A stretch of DNA of 10,807 nucleotides, taken from positions 1-10,807 of the forward strand of contig CAMDMN010000047.1 in assembly GCA_945901965.1 (NCBI GenBank), in the 5' to 3' direction. Position 1 is the stretch's first letter; each line of letters begins with the position of its first letter. Origin of the DNA: Legionella genomosp. 1. GTDB taxonomy: Bacteria > Pseudomonadota > Gammaproteobacteria > Legionellales > Legionellaceae. Below the pieces are notes generated by a model, which did no database searches, was not told where the DNA came from, and saw only the letters and a list, made by a program, of their open reading frames with translations. Positions 1 through 5,020 of the stretch are shown here, piece by piece. The translations under genes and the position numbers were made by a program.

Positions 1-85
1 CTCCCTACCGGTCGTGGCTCGGATTCCGCTCACTTGCCAAGATAAAATTTACTTGTGGGGAACGATATGACTGCATCATGGCTAC
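1..85. repeat. Right arm of a palindromic repeat element (copy A), cut by the window edge
   Basis: This stretch aligns without gaps to 9335-9419, the right half of the complete element near the other end of the window. I count 12 differences in 85 positions, about 86% identity. It begins inside the GC-rich hairpin core (ctccctaccggtcgtggctc), continues through a shared tail that includes ttgccaagataaaatt and acttgtgg, and ends at ggctac (80-85). The matching left arm must lie before base 1 and cannot be seen. The end of the repeat is 19 bases from the hemJ stop codon, so it sits just downstream of the terC-hemJ pair and could act as its transcription end or mRNA 3' barrier. That role is inference. 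Confidence 0.8.
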
Positions 86-104
86 GCTAAATACGTCTTT
101 AAAT

Positions 105-530
105 TCAAAATGATGGTTTAATTTCAACCGCTAACACAATTAAAATCAAAAAGATTGTGGGGATTTCATTAAAAATTCTATAAAATTTTGCAGTTTTAAT
201 ATTTTTATCATTAGCAAATGCTTTTACGTAATGCCCACAAAGCAAATGATATCCCCATAATAAAATAACTAATGATAATTTTGCGTGAAACCAAGCTGCA
301 TGTAGATAATAGCTCTGATTATATAATACAAGATTAACTCCTAAGACTGTGGTGAAAATTGCCGCAGGCCAAGTGATTCCATAATATAAGCGCCGCTCCA
401 TTATTTTAAAGCGTGCATTAGATATTAAATCATTTGTATCAGCATGATATACAAAGAGCCTCGGCAGATAAAAAAGTCCCGCAAACCATGCCACCATTGA
501 TATTATATGAAACGCTTTAACTATTAACAT
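105..530 (-). CDS. hemJ: HemJ-type protoporphyrinogen IX oxidase (integral membrane)
   Basis: The 141-residue product has the features of the HemJ family (formerly UPF0093): a short, mostly hydrophobic protein with about four membrane helices and the N-terminal signature HIISMVAWFAGLFYLPRLFV. It also keeps the conserved WPAAIFTTVLG and HAKLSLVILLWGYH segments. HemJ oxidises protoporphyrinogen IX to protoporphyrin IX, the penultimate step of haem synthesis, in the inner membrane. His8, Arg24 and the later His residues are candidates for the conserved haem or catalytic positions. I chose the ATG at 530. A GTG at 536 directly abuts the terC stop but has no ribosome-binding site, whereas AGGTGAG lies just before the ATG. 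Only six bases separate the terC stop codon from this start, so translation is probably coupled to terC. The length is normal for the family. Confidence 0.85.
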   Translation of the reverse strand: MLIVKAFHIISMVAWFAGLFYLPRLFVYHADTNDLISNARFKIMERRLYYGITWPAAIFTTVLGVNLVLYNQSYYLHAAWFHAKLSLVILLWGYHLLCGHYVKAFANDKNIKTAKFYRIFNEIPTIFLILIVLAVEIKPSF

Positions 531-536
531 ACTCAC

Positions 537-1241
537 CTATTTATTTTTAGAACGCTTAATTAAATTAAGTGACTCAACTGATAATGAAAAACCCATAGCA
601 AAATATATATATCCACGTGGAATATGAAAAGAAAAACTATCGGCAATTAAAACTGTTCCAATTAAAATTAAAAAACTAAGCGCTAGCATTTTTAAAGAAG
701 GATGTTTTTCAATAAAATTACTAACTGTCTCAGATGCATAAATCATAACTAAAATAGCACAAGTAATTGCTACGACCATAACCCAATAACGATTTGTTAA
801 TCCAACTGCTGTTAATACGCTATCTAAAGAAAATACTATATCCATTATAGCTACTTGTGCAACAACTGCGGTAAATGTTGGCTTATAGTTATTATTAATC
901 GATAAAGAATCATTTTCATTTCCAACTTCACCATGAATTTCTTGTGTAGCTTTTGCAATAAGAAAAGCACCACCTGCAAATAAGAACATATCTCTTAACG
1001 AAAAAGATAATCCATCAATACTAAATAATGGTTTGGTTAATTTTATTAAAAATATAGCAAAAGCCAATAGCGCTAACCTAGTCATCCACGCAAATGTAAG
1101 TCCTAAGCGTCGAGCTCGTTTGCGTTTCTCTCTTGGTAATTTTTCAGTTAAAATCGATAAAAAAACTAAATTATCAATACCAAGGATGATTTCTAAAATA
1201 ATTAAGGCAAATAAACTTGATAAAATATCTAAAAAATACAT
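537..1241 (-). CDS. TerC-family integral membrane protein (YgdQ-like)
   Basis: The 234-residue protein has about seven membrane helices. It shows the TerC-family hallmarks: GIDNLVFLSI in the first helix (Asp23, Asn24) and a second acidic motif, MDIVFSLDSVLTAVG (Asp134, Asp140). These lie in two related halves joined by a polar loop at roughly residues 103-120. The size and the C-terminal YIYFAMGFSLSVE segment resemble E. coli YgdQ. There are no C-terminal CBS domains, so it is not the longer YoaE/CorC-linked type. TerC relatives are linked to tellurite resistance and, in some bacteria, to manganese export or metal loading of secreted enzymes; which applies here cannot be told from sequence. 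It starts at an ATG preceded by aagaga and is the first gene of a two-gene unit with hemJ. Pairing with a haem-synthesis gene may hint at a metal or redox link, but that is speculation. Confidence 0.8.
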   Translation of the reverse strand: MYFLDILSSLFALIILEIILGIDNLVFLSILTEKLPREKRKRARRLGLTFAWMTRLALLAFAIFLIKLTKPLFSIDGLSFSLRDMFLFAGGAFLIAKATQEIHGEVGNENDSLSINNNYKPTFTAVVAQVAIMDIVFSLDSVLTAVGLTNRYWVMVVAITCAILVMIYASETVSNFIEKHPSLKMLALSFLILIGTVLIADSFSFHIPRGYIYFAMGFSLSVESLNLIKRSKNK

Positions 1242-1260
1242 GATAAGTCTCTTAAAAAAT

Positions 1261-1289
1261 ATTATCTAAACTATTACACAAATCAACAA
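1261..1289 (-). promoter_or_regulatory. Candidate sigma70 promoter for terC-hemJ
   Basis: Read on the minus strand there is TTGTTG (1284-1289), a 17-base spacer and GATAAT (1261-1266), about 20 bases before the terC start codon. The -10 matches five of six consensus bases; the -35 matches only TTG. An overlapping TTGATT is an alternative -35. The site is reasonable but unproven. Confidence 0.4.
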
Positions 1290-1302
1290 TTAATGGAAAC
1301 AT

Positions 1303-1331
1303 TTCACTTTCATTTACACCTTAGCTATAAT
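1303..1331 (+). promoter_or_regulatory. Candidate sigma70 promoter for pcnB-folK
   Basis: TTCACT (1303-1308) and a perfect TATAAT (1326-1331) are separated by exactly 17 bases. Transcription would start near 1338, leaving a leader of about 50 bases before the ribosome-binding site. It lies back to back with the terC promoter in the same divergent intergenic region. Confidence 0.6.
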
Positions 1332-1377
1332 GATCCTAAATTCAGTAATTGAATCTAAGATCATAAATTTAATATCC

Positions 1378-1385
1378 TAAGGGGA
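1378..1385 (+). promoter_or_regulatory. Strong ribosome-binding site positioned for a non-AUG pcnB start
   Basis: TAAGGGGA closely matches the anti-Shine-Dalgarno target TAAGGAGG. Seven bases after its last G is an ATC (1392-1394), in frame with pcnB. Further in-frame near-start codons follow: ATC 1395, ATA 1401 and ATT 1404. The first in-frame ATG (1416) is 31 bases away and has no ribosome-binding site of its own. This favours initiation at ATC or ATT. Confidence 0.55.
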
Positions 1386-1415
1386 TACAAGATCATCAGC
1401 ATAATTAAAAAACTA

Positions 1416-2714
1416 ATGAGAAAATCTAAGGCCAAAAAGCGCACTATTATCTCATCTAATGTAATTCCACGAAAAAATCATCGTATTTCTAAAACAGATA
1501 TTAGCCCAAATGCGCTTAAAGTCTTAAACCGCCTAAATAGCGAAGGTTTTGAAGCTTATCTTGTTGGTGGTAGTGTTCGTGATTTATTACTGCATAAAGC
1601 ACCAAAAGATTTTGATGTTGCAACTAATGCAACACCTAATCAAGTTAGAAATTTATTTCGTAATGCGCGAATCATTGGCCGTCGCTTTAAATTAGTTCAT
1701 ATTTTATATCATCGAGAAATTATCGAAGTAGCTACCTTTAGAGGTCATGAACCAGTAGAAGAGGATCATAAAACTAATGAAGAAGGTATGATCATTAGAG
1801 ACAATGTCTATGGAACTCTTGAAGAAGATGCCTTTCGGCGTGATTTTACAATTAACTCTTTATATTACAACATTAAAGATGGATCTATCATTGACTTTAC
1901 AGCAGGTGCAAAAGATGTTGAACAACGCCTCATTAGGATGATTGGTGATCCTTCAACCCGTTACCATGAAGATCCAGTGCGGATGCTTCGTGCGATTAGA
2001 TTTAGTGGTAAGCTACATTTTGAGTTAGCTGAAGAAACTGCGGCGCCGTTAAATCAATTAAGCTCTTTAATTTCTAATGTATCAGGCTCTAGATTATTTG
2101 AGGAAATGATTAAATTATACCAGTGTGGCGAAGCCAAAAGAGCACAGGAGAAATTAGAACTATATGGACTTTTTGCAAAACTATTTACACAAACTTCTAA
2201 TTTATTGCAATCTAATTATCCAGCATCAAAACTTATCGCATTAGCACTTGAAAGCACTGACTCAAGAATTAATGAAGGAAAGACTGTAAATCCAGCCTTC
2301 GTCTTTGCAATTTTCCTATGGTTTCCTCTATTAGAAAAGACAAAGGAACTCAAAGATCAAGGAGTTGATCCATTACCAGCATTAGATCAAGCAATGTCAC
2401 TGGTAATTTCTGAACAAAATAAAGTAGTAACAATTCCTAAACGATTTACCCAAGTAATGCGAGAAATTTGGCTAATGCAATATCGTTTCCCTAAACGTCT
2501 TGGTCATCGAGCTTTTAATATAATTGAGCATCCAAGATTTCGTGCAGCTTATGATTTTTTAGCTTTACGTGCACTAGCTGGTGATGAATCTATTGAGTTA
2601 GCTGATTGGTGGACTACATTTCAAGAGGTAGATGATAATGAAAAGAATGTGATGATTGAAGCAATTACCAAAAAGTCTAATCAAAAATCTCAATCTAAAA
2701 AATCCACAAAATGA
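1416..2714 (+). CDS. pcnB: Poly(A) polymerase I
   Basis: PcnB adds poly(A) tails to RNA 3' ends and so marks RNAs for decay. The class II nucleotidyltransferase core is present: YLVGGSVRDLLL (residues 48-59 from the ATG), catalytic acidic pair DFD (65-67), GRRFKLVHI (89-97), RRDFTINSLYY (141-151) and HEDPVRMLRAIRF (184-196). The C-terminal HPRFRAAYDFLALRA block and a Lys/Ser-rich basic tail fit poly(A) polymerase better than CCA-adding enzymes. At 432 residues it is slightly shorter than E. coli PcnB. The segment VIPRKNHRISKTDISPNALKV lines up with the E. coli N-terminus, which has more residues before it. That, and the ribosome-binding site at 1378-1385, suggest the true start is a non-AUG codon at or near 1392, adding eight residues (ISIIKKL plus the initiator). 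The stop overlaps the folK start (ATGA), the gammaproteobacterial pcnB-folK arrangement. Confidence 0.93.
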   Translation: MRKSKAKKRTIISSNVIPRKNHRISKTDISPNALKVLNRLNSEGFEAYLVGGSVRDLLLHKAPKDFDVATNATPNQVRNLFRNARIIGRRFKLVHILYHREIIEVATFRGHEPVEEDHKTNEEGMIIRDNVYGTLEEDAFRRDFTINSLYYNIKDGSIIDFTAGAKDVEQRLIRMIGDPSTRYHEDPVRMLRAIRFSGKLHFELAEETAAPLNQLSSLISNVSGSRLFEEMIKLYQCGEAKRAQEKLELYGLFAKLFTQTSNLLQSNYPASKLIALALESTDSRINEGKTVNPAFVFAIFLWFPLLEKTKELKDQGVDPLPALDQAMSLVISEQNKVVTIPKRFTQVMREIWLMQYRFPKRLGHRAFNIIEHPRFRAAYDFLALRALAGDESIELADWWTTFQEVDDNEKNVMIEAITKKSNQKSQSKKSTK

Positions 2715-3178
2715 CGTTATGTTATTTAGGTCTAGGTAGTAATCTAAGCTCCCCAATACGCCAATTAAGGCAAGCAGCAAAGGAGCTTAAGACATTACCA
2801 AAGACATATATTACAAAAATTTCTAGTATCTTTTTTAGCAAACCATGGGGAATTCTCTCTCAACCACCTTTCTACAATATGGTAATTGAAATTAATACTA
2901 CCCTTCCCCCTACAACACTACTTAAATATTGCCAATCTATTGAATTAAAGCACAACCGCGCACGTAAAAAACACTGGGGCCCAAGGACATTAGATATTGA
3001 TATTTTACTTTATGGAAATGTTGAACTGAATATTAATGATTTAATAATCCCTCACAAGGAAATGGTTAACCGTGATTTTGTTCTAGCCCCGTTACTTGAA
3101 ATATCACCAAAAGCACAACTACCTAATGGTGAAGATTTAAGTTCATATCTTAAAAATTGTGAAAAACACATTCAATAA
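2711..3178 (+). CDS. folK: 2-amino-4-hydroxy-6-hydroxymethyldihydropteridine pyrophosphokinase
   Basis: FolK (HPPK) transfers pyrophosphate from ATP to hydroxymethyl-dihydropterin in cytoplasmic folate synthesis. The 155-residue protein begins with the family's CYLGLGSNLSSP and carries the signature HWGPRTLDIDILLYG at 88-102. Asp95 and Asp97 are at the same numbers as the Mg2+ ligands of E. coli HPPK, and Arg92 is at the number of one of its catalytic arginines. IIPHKEMVNRDFVLAPLLE (112-130) is the usual C-terminal block. The length is normal and the gene looks intact. Its ATG overlaps the pcnB stop by four bases and there is no clear ribosome-binding site, so translation is probably coupled to pcnB. 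The 90 bases after it contain only a weak 6-bp hairpin (3202-3207 with 3216-3221) without a T-run, so I see no convincing terminator before the next gene. Confidence 0.95.
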   Translation: MTLCYLGLGSNLSSPIRQLRQAAKELKTLPKTYITKISSIFFSKPWGILSQPPFYNMVIEINTTLPPTTLLKYCQSIELKHNRARKKHWGPRTLDIDILLYGNVELNINDLIIPHKEMVNRDFVLAPLLEISPKAQLPNGEDLSSYLKNCEKHIQ

Positions 3179-3267
3179 TTACAGGATAAAAACTGATTAA
3201 TAGTTACATTTTTCAGTAACTTAAACTAAACTAAAAGTCTCACTTGATTTTAATTAGGCCGAATACT

Positions 3268-3687
3268 ATGTATACCAATATATTACTTTCAACCGATCTA
3301 TGCGAAAATCATTATCAAATGTGTAGCAAAGCTAATGATATTGCTAAATATTTTAATGCAAAATTATTTTTATTACATGTAATTGAGCCGCCAGCAAGCT
3401 TACAGCTTGCCCAAGGTCTAGGCTTTGCCGAGTTTGATCACCCAATCAAAGATGATGCAATTACGGTAATGCGTACCTTAGGTGAAGCTTTAAATGTACC
3501 TGTAGAGCAACAGTTTGTTGAAATCGGTTCGATTAAAATGAATGTTCTTAATAAAGTTAAAGAATTAGCGTGTAATCTTATAATAATTGGTAGCCATACC
3601 CCATCTAACATACCTTCATTTTTAGGAAGTACCGCTCATGCTGTAGTTAATCATGCTAACTGTGATGTACTTACTTTAAGAGCTTAA
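3268..3687 (+). CDS. Universal stress protein, UspA family
   Basis: The 139-residue protein has the single-domain USP fold pattern: N-terminal beta strand MYTNILLSTDL, then FLLHVIEPP, and a C-terminal LIIIGSHTP...FLGSTAHAVVNHANCDVLTLRA. USPs are cytoplasmic stress or starvation proteins; some bind ATP through G-2x-G-9x-G(S/T). Here the GSH is followed by Thr where the ATP-binding type has Gly (GSHT rather than GSHG), while the later GS is kept. ATP binding may therefore be weak or absent, as in UspA itself; this is inference. I chose the ATG at 3268, with AGG nine bases upstream, because it matches the usual USP N-terminus. An in-frame TTG at 3244 would add eight residues unlike the family. 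No convincing promoter was recognised in 3179-3267. A terminator follows directly. Confidence 0.87.
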   Translation: MYTNILLSTDLCENHYQMCSKANDIAKYFNAKLFLLHVIEPPASLQLAQGLGFAEFDHPIKDDAITVMRTLGEALNVPVEQQFVEIGSIKMNVLNKVKELACNLIIIGSHTPSNIPSFLGSTAHAVVNHANCDVLTLRA

Positions 3688-3724
3688 AAAAATTCTCCCA
3701 TTAATAAAATGGGAGAATTATTAA
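3688..3724. terminator. Bidirectional Rho-independent terminator between usp and the lipoprotein gene
   Basis: A 12-bp perfect stem (3691-3702 with 3708-3719, core attctcccat/atgggagaat) has a five-base loop. An A-run on the left gives a U-tail to minus-strand transcripts, and an AT-rich right flank serves the plus strand. It begins within a few bases of the usp stop and lies 13 bases past the stop of the facing gene, so it fits both convergent genes. The U-tail is better on the minus strand. Confidence 0.8.
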
Positions 3725-3732
3725 ATTTTAGC

Positions 3733-4023
3733 TTAGTACCAACCAACAGATCCATAATACCCATCTGCACCATAATCATAATATGCAGATCCTCCACAAC
3801 GATTACATGTAGAACAGCAAAATGTTGGCGTACAGCAGTTATTTGAACGAGTGTAATAATTAGGAGCTACAACTCTTGTTGTTGCAACGTATGTAGTTAC
3901 GGGAACATATGTTGTTTTAGCAACATAACCGCAGTTAGTAGTGCACACAGTTTGATTATATGCGCAACCAGTTAATACTAAAGCTGAAGCTAATAATAAA
4001 AATACCATTAATATTTTTTTCAT
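3733..4023 (-). CDS. Small Cys- and Tyr-rich lipoprotein, function unknown
   Basis: The 96-residue product has a clear lipoprotein signal: MKK, a hydrophobic core at 4-17, and lipobox LTGC with the lipidated cysteine at position 20. Residue +2 is Ala rather than Asp, so sorting to the outer membrane is expected. The mature part of about 77 residues has eight more cysteines (27, 31, 63, 64, 69, 70, 73, 76), a Thr/Val/Tyr-rich middle with a loose repeat (TTYVPVTTYVATTRVV), and a Tyr/Gly-rich tail. The CC..CC..C..C cluster at 63-76 could form disulfides or bind metal; I see no established motif. AAGGA seven bases before the ATG supports this start. It is a single-gene unit with its own promoter and the bidirectional terminator at its end. 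I do not recognise the family. Confidence 0.8.
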   Translation of the reverse strand: MKKILMVFLLLASALVLTGCAYNQTVCTTNCGYVAKTTYVPVTTYVATTRVVAPNYYTRSNNCCTPTFCCSTCNRCGGSAYYDYGADGYYGSVGWY

Positions 4024-4058
4024 GATTTCATCCTTGTCTTGTCATATCATGTACTTAA

Positions 4059-4086
4059 AGTATACAACAAGATCAGGATTTGTCCA
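4059..4086 (-). promoter_or_regulatory. Promoter for the lipoprotein gene
   Basis: On the minus strand, TGGACA (4081-4086), a 16-base spacer and TATACT (4059-4064) each match five of six sigma70 consensus bases. The site lies about 35 bases before the start codon at 4023 and leaves a short leader with a good ribosome-binding site. Confidence 0.6.
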
Positions 4087-4155
4087 GTAGGTATTAATAA
4101 AACAAACATAACCTAGTTACTTACAATCAGGATATCAATCTGCCTTAGATACAAT

Positions 4156-4175
4156 CCCGGTTGCAAGCAACCGGG
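4156..4175. repeat. Small GC-rich palindrome, REP-like
   Basis: cccggttgcaagcaaccggg is a near-perfect 20-base palindrome (9-bp stem) in otherwise AT-rich DNA. It is followed by gctac, so one side reads gcaaccgggctac, similar in style to the gtagcc-ended repeats elsewhere in the window. It lies 14 bases beyond the stop codon of the small membrane protein gene on the minus strand and could end that transcript, though there is no T-run. It appears once in the window. Confidence 0.6.
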
Positions 4176-4189
4176 CTACAATACTTACC

Positions 4190-4423
4190 TTATGCTCCGA
4201 AAGATCCAACAAATCTTGAAATTTGACTTTCAAACGAGTTGTTATTTCTTCTGATTTCATTAGCGACAACAGCAATCGCTGCAATTGCTACAGCAACAAA
4301 AAACGCTGTAAATGAATATGCTGCTAGGGCACATGCTGCAAAAACACCACCAAAAATCATTGCGTTTTCTTTGGTTGCAATATTATTAAGTGAATAATTT
4401 GACCTTACGAATAGTCTTGTCAT
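4190..4423 (-). CDS. Small membrane protein, function unknown
   Basis: The likely product is 77 residues, starting at the ATG at 4421-4423. This start has GGAG eight bases upstream; the frame stays open to 4549, but the extra 42 codons look like untranslated leader and have no comparable ribosome-binding site. Residues 21-54 are strongly hydrophobic and Ala/Val-rich (MIFGGVFAACALAAYSF, then TAFFVAVAIAAIAVVA), enough for one long or two short membrane helices. A polar N-terminus (RLFVRSNYSLNN) and a basic, Asn-rich C-terminus (EIRRNNNSFESQ) flank them. No family is recognised. A plausible promoter upstream and a hairpin downstream support it as an independent gene, but its reality rests on the ribosome-binding site and composition only. 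Confidence 0.6.
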   Translation of the reverse strand: MTRLFVRSNYSLNNIATKENAMIFGGVFAACALAAYSFTAFFVAVAIAAIAVVANEIRRNNNSFESQISRFVGSFGA

Positions 4424-4457
4424 TTTTCTTTCTCCAGATTGGGTTAAAATCAAACGG

Positions 4458-4486
4458 AATTTAATATAAAAAGGCAAGTTAGTCAA
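4458..4486 (-). promoter_or_regulatory. Candidate promoter for the small membrane protein gene
   Basis: On the minus strand, TTGACT (4481-4486, five of six) and TAAATT (4458-4463, four of six) are 17 bases apart, about 35 bases before the chosen start codon. The promoter lies downstream of the longer open-frame start at 4549, which supports the shorter 77-residue product. Confidence 0.5.
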
Positions 4487-4534
4487 GAAATAACGTGAGT
4501 GAACAAATAATTTTTTGCAGAAAATTACCTCACA

Positions 4535-4565
4535 TTGAGAAATATACATACCATTGGTCTATAAT
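4535..4565 (+). promoter_or_regulatory. Candidate promoter for the exported cationic peptide gene
   Basis: A perfect TATAAT (4560-4565) lies 32 bases before the start codon. TTGAGA (4535-4540, five of six) is upstream with a long 19-base spacer. The -10 is convincing; the spacing suggests a weak or activator-helped promoter, which is inference. Confidence 0.5.
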
Positions 4566-4597
4566 TAAAATGAGCAATCAAACCAAAGGATTGTAAT

Positions 4598-4876
4598 ATG
4601 AACAAACAACTAGCTATAAATAATATTGTATTATCGACATTTGGTGCTTTAGTACTTTTCGTACTAACAGCAATGTTTGCAACACAAGCGTCTGCCGCGT
4701 CTACTGAGAGCGCATCTAAGCCAATTACTGCACCTGTGCAATTAGCTTGGTGGCATGGTTATGGCCCTGGTTATTATAATCGCGGCTATTGGGGACGTCC
4801 TCGCGCATATGTATGTCCAAGAACTTGTTGGAGAGGTCGCTGGGGTGTACTCCATTGTTCACGTCGTTGCTATTAA
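4598..4876 (+). CDS. Small exported Arg- and Cys-rich peptide, function unknown
   Basis: The 92-residue precursor has a Sec signal peptide: positive N-region, hydrophobic core at about 10-28 (IVLSTFGALVLFVLTAMFA) and a cleavage site after ASA (residue 33). The mature peptide of about 59 residues is aromatic and Gly-rich (WWHGYGPGYYNRGYWGR), then basic. It has eight arginines against a single acidic residue (Glu37). Four cysteines are spaced C-x3-C-x9-C-x3-C (73, 77, 87, 91), a regular pattern that suggests two disulfides or a metal site. AAAGGA lies before the ATG; a perfect -10 precedes it and a strong terminator follows, so it is a well-defined single gene. Role is unknown: a periplasmic or secreted structural or antimicrobial-like peptide are possibilities that the sequence cannot decide between. 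Confidence 0.75.
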   Translation: MNKQLAINNIVLSTFGALVLFVLTAMFATQASAASTESASKPITAPVQLAWWHGYGPGYYNRGYWGRPRAYVCPRTCWRGRWGVLHCSRRCY

Positions 4877-4898
4877 TCATTAAATAAAAATTAGATCT

Positions 4899-4931
4899 AA
4901 ACACGGCCATTTTAAGTGGCCGTGTTTTTTT
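4899..4931 (+). terminator. Strong Rho-independent terminator after the exported peptide gene
   Basis: An 11-bp perfect stem (4899-4909 with 4917-4927, core acacggcca/tggccgtgt) with a seven-base loop runs into a T-run (4925-4931). It starts 22 bases after the stop codon and separates this gene from acnA. Confidence 0.9.
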
Positions 4932-4987
4932 ATAAATTAAGGATCTAATAAAACTAATTTTTTCATGAAAATTTACTAATTTTCAGC

Positions 4988-4993
4988 TATGAT
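4988..4993 (+). promoter_or_regulatory. Candidate -10 element for acnA
   Basis: TATGAT matches five of six -10 bases and lies 27 bases before the acnA start codon, downstream of the previous gene's terminator. No good -35 sits at standard spacing. A 12-base palindrome, TTTTCATGAAAA (4960-4971), covers the -35 region and could be an operator. GGGAG (5009-5013), seven bases before the ATG, is the ribosome-binding site. Confidence 0.35.
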
Positions 4994-5020
4994 CTCTTTT
5001 TTGCATTTGGGAGCTCATTA

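Noticed and set aside
1033..1269. Plus-strand open frame inside terC
   Set aside because: It is antisense to a well-supported TerC-family gene; composition is a low-complexity shadow and there is no ribosome-binding site.
3202..3221. Hairpin agttac/gtaact after folK as a terminator
   Set aside because: The stem is only six AT-rich base pairs with no T-run after it.
3244..3267. TTG start giving an eight-residue longer universal stress protein
   Set aside because: The extension does not resemble USP N-termini, whereas MYTNILLSTDL at 3268 does and has an AGG upstream.
4424..4549. N-terminal extension of the small membrane protein to an ATG at 4549
   Set aside because: A good ribosome-binding site (GGAG) and a promoter candidate point to the ATG at 4423; the extension has no such signal and overlaps the divergent promoter region.
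4725..4910. Minus-strand open frame opposite the exported peptide gene
   Set aside because: It runs through the strong terminator and is antisense to a gene with a signal peptide, promoter and terminator.
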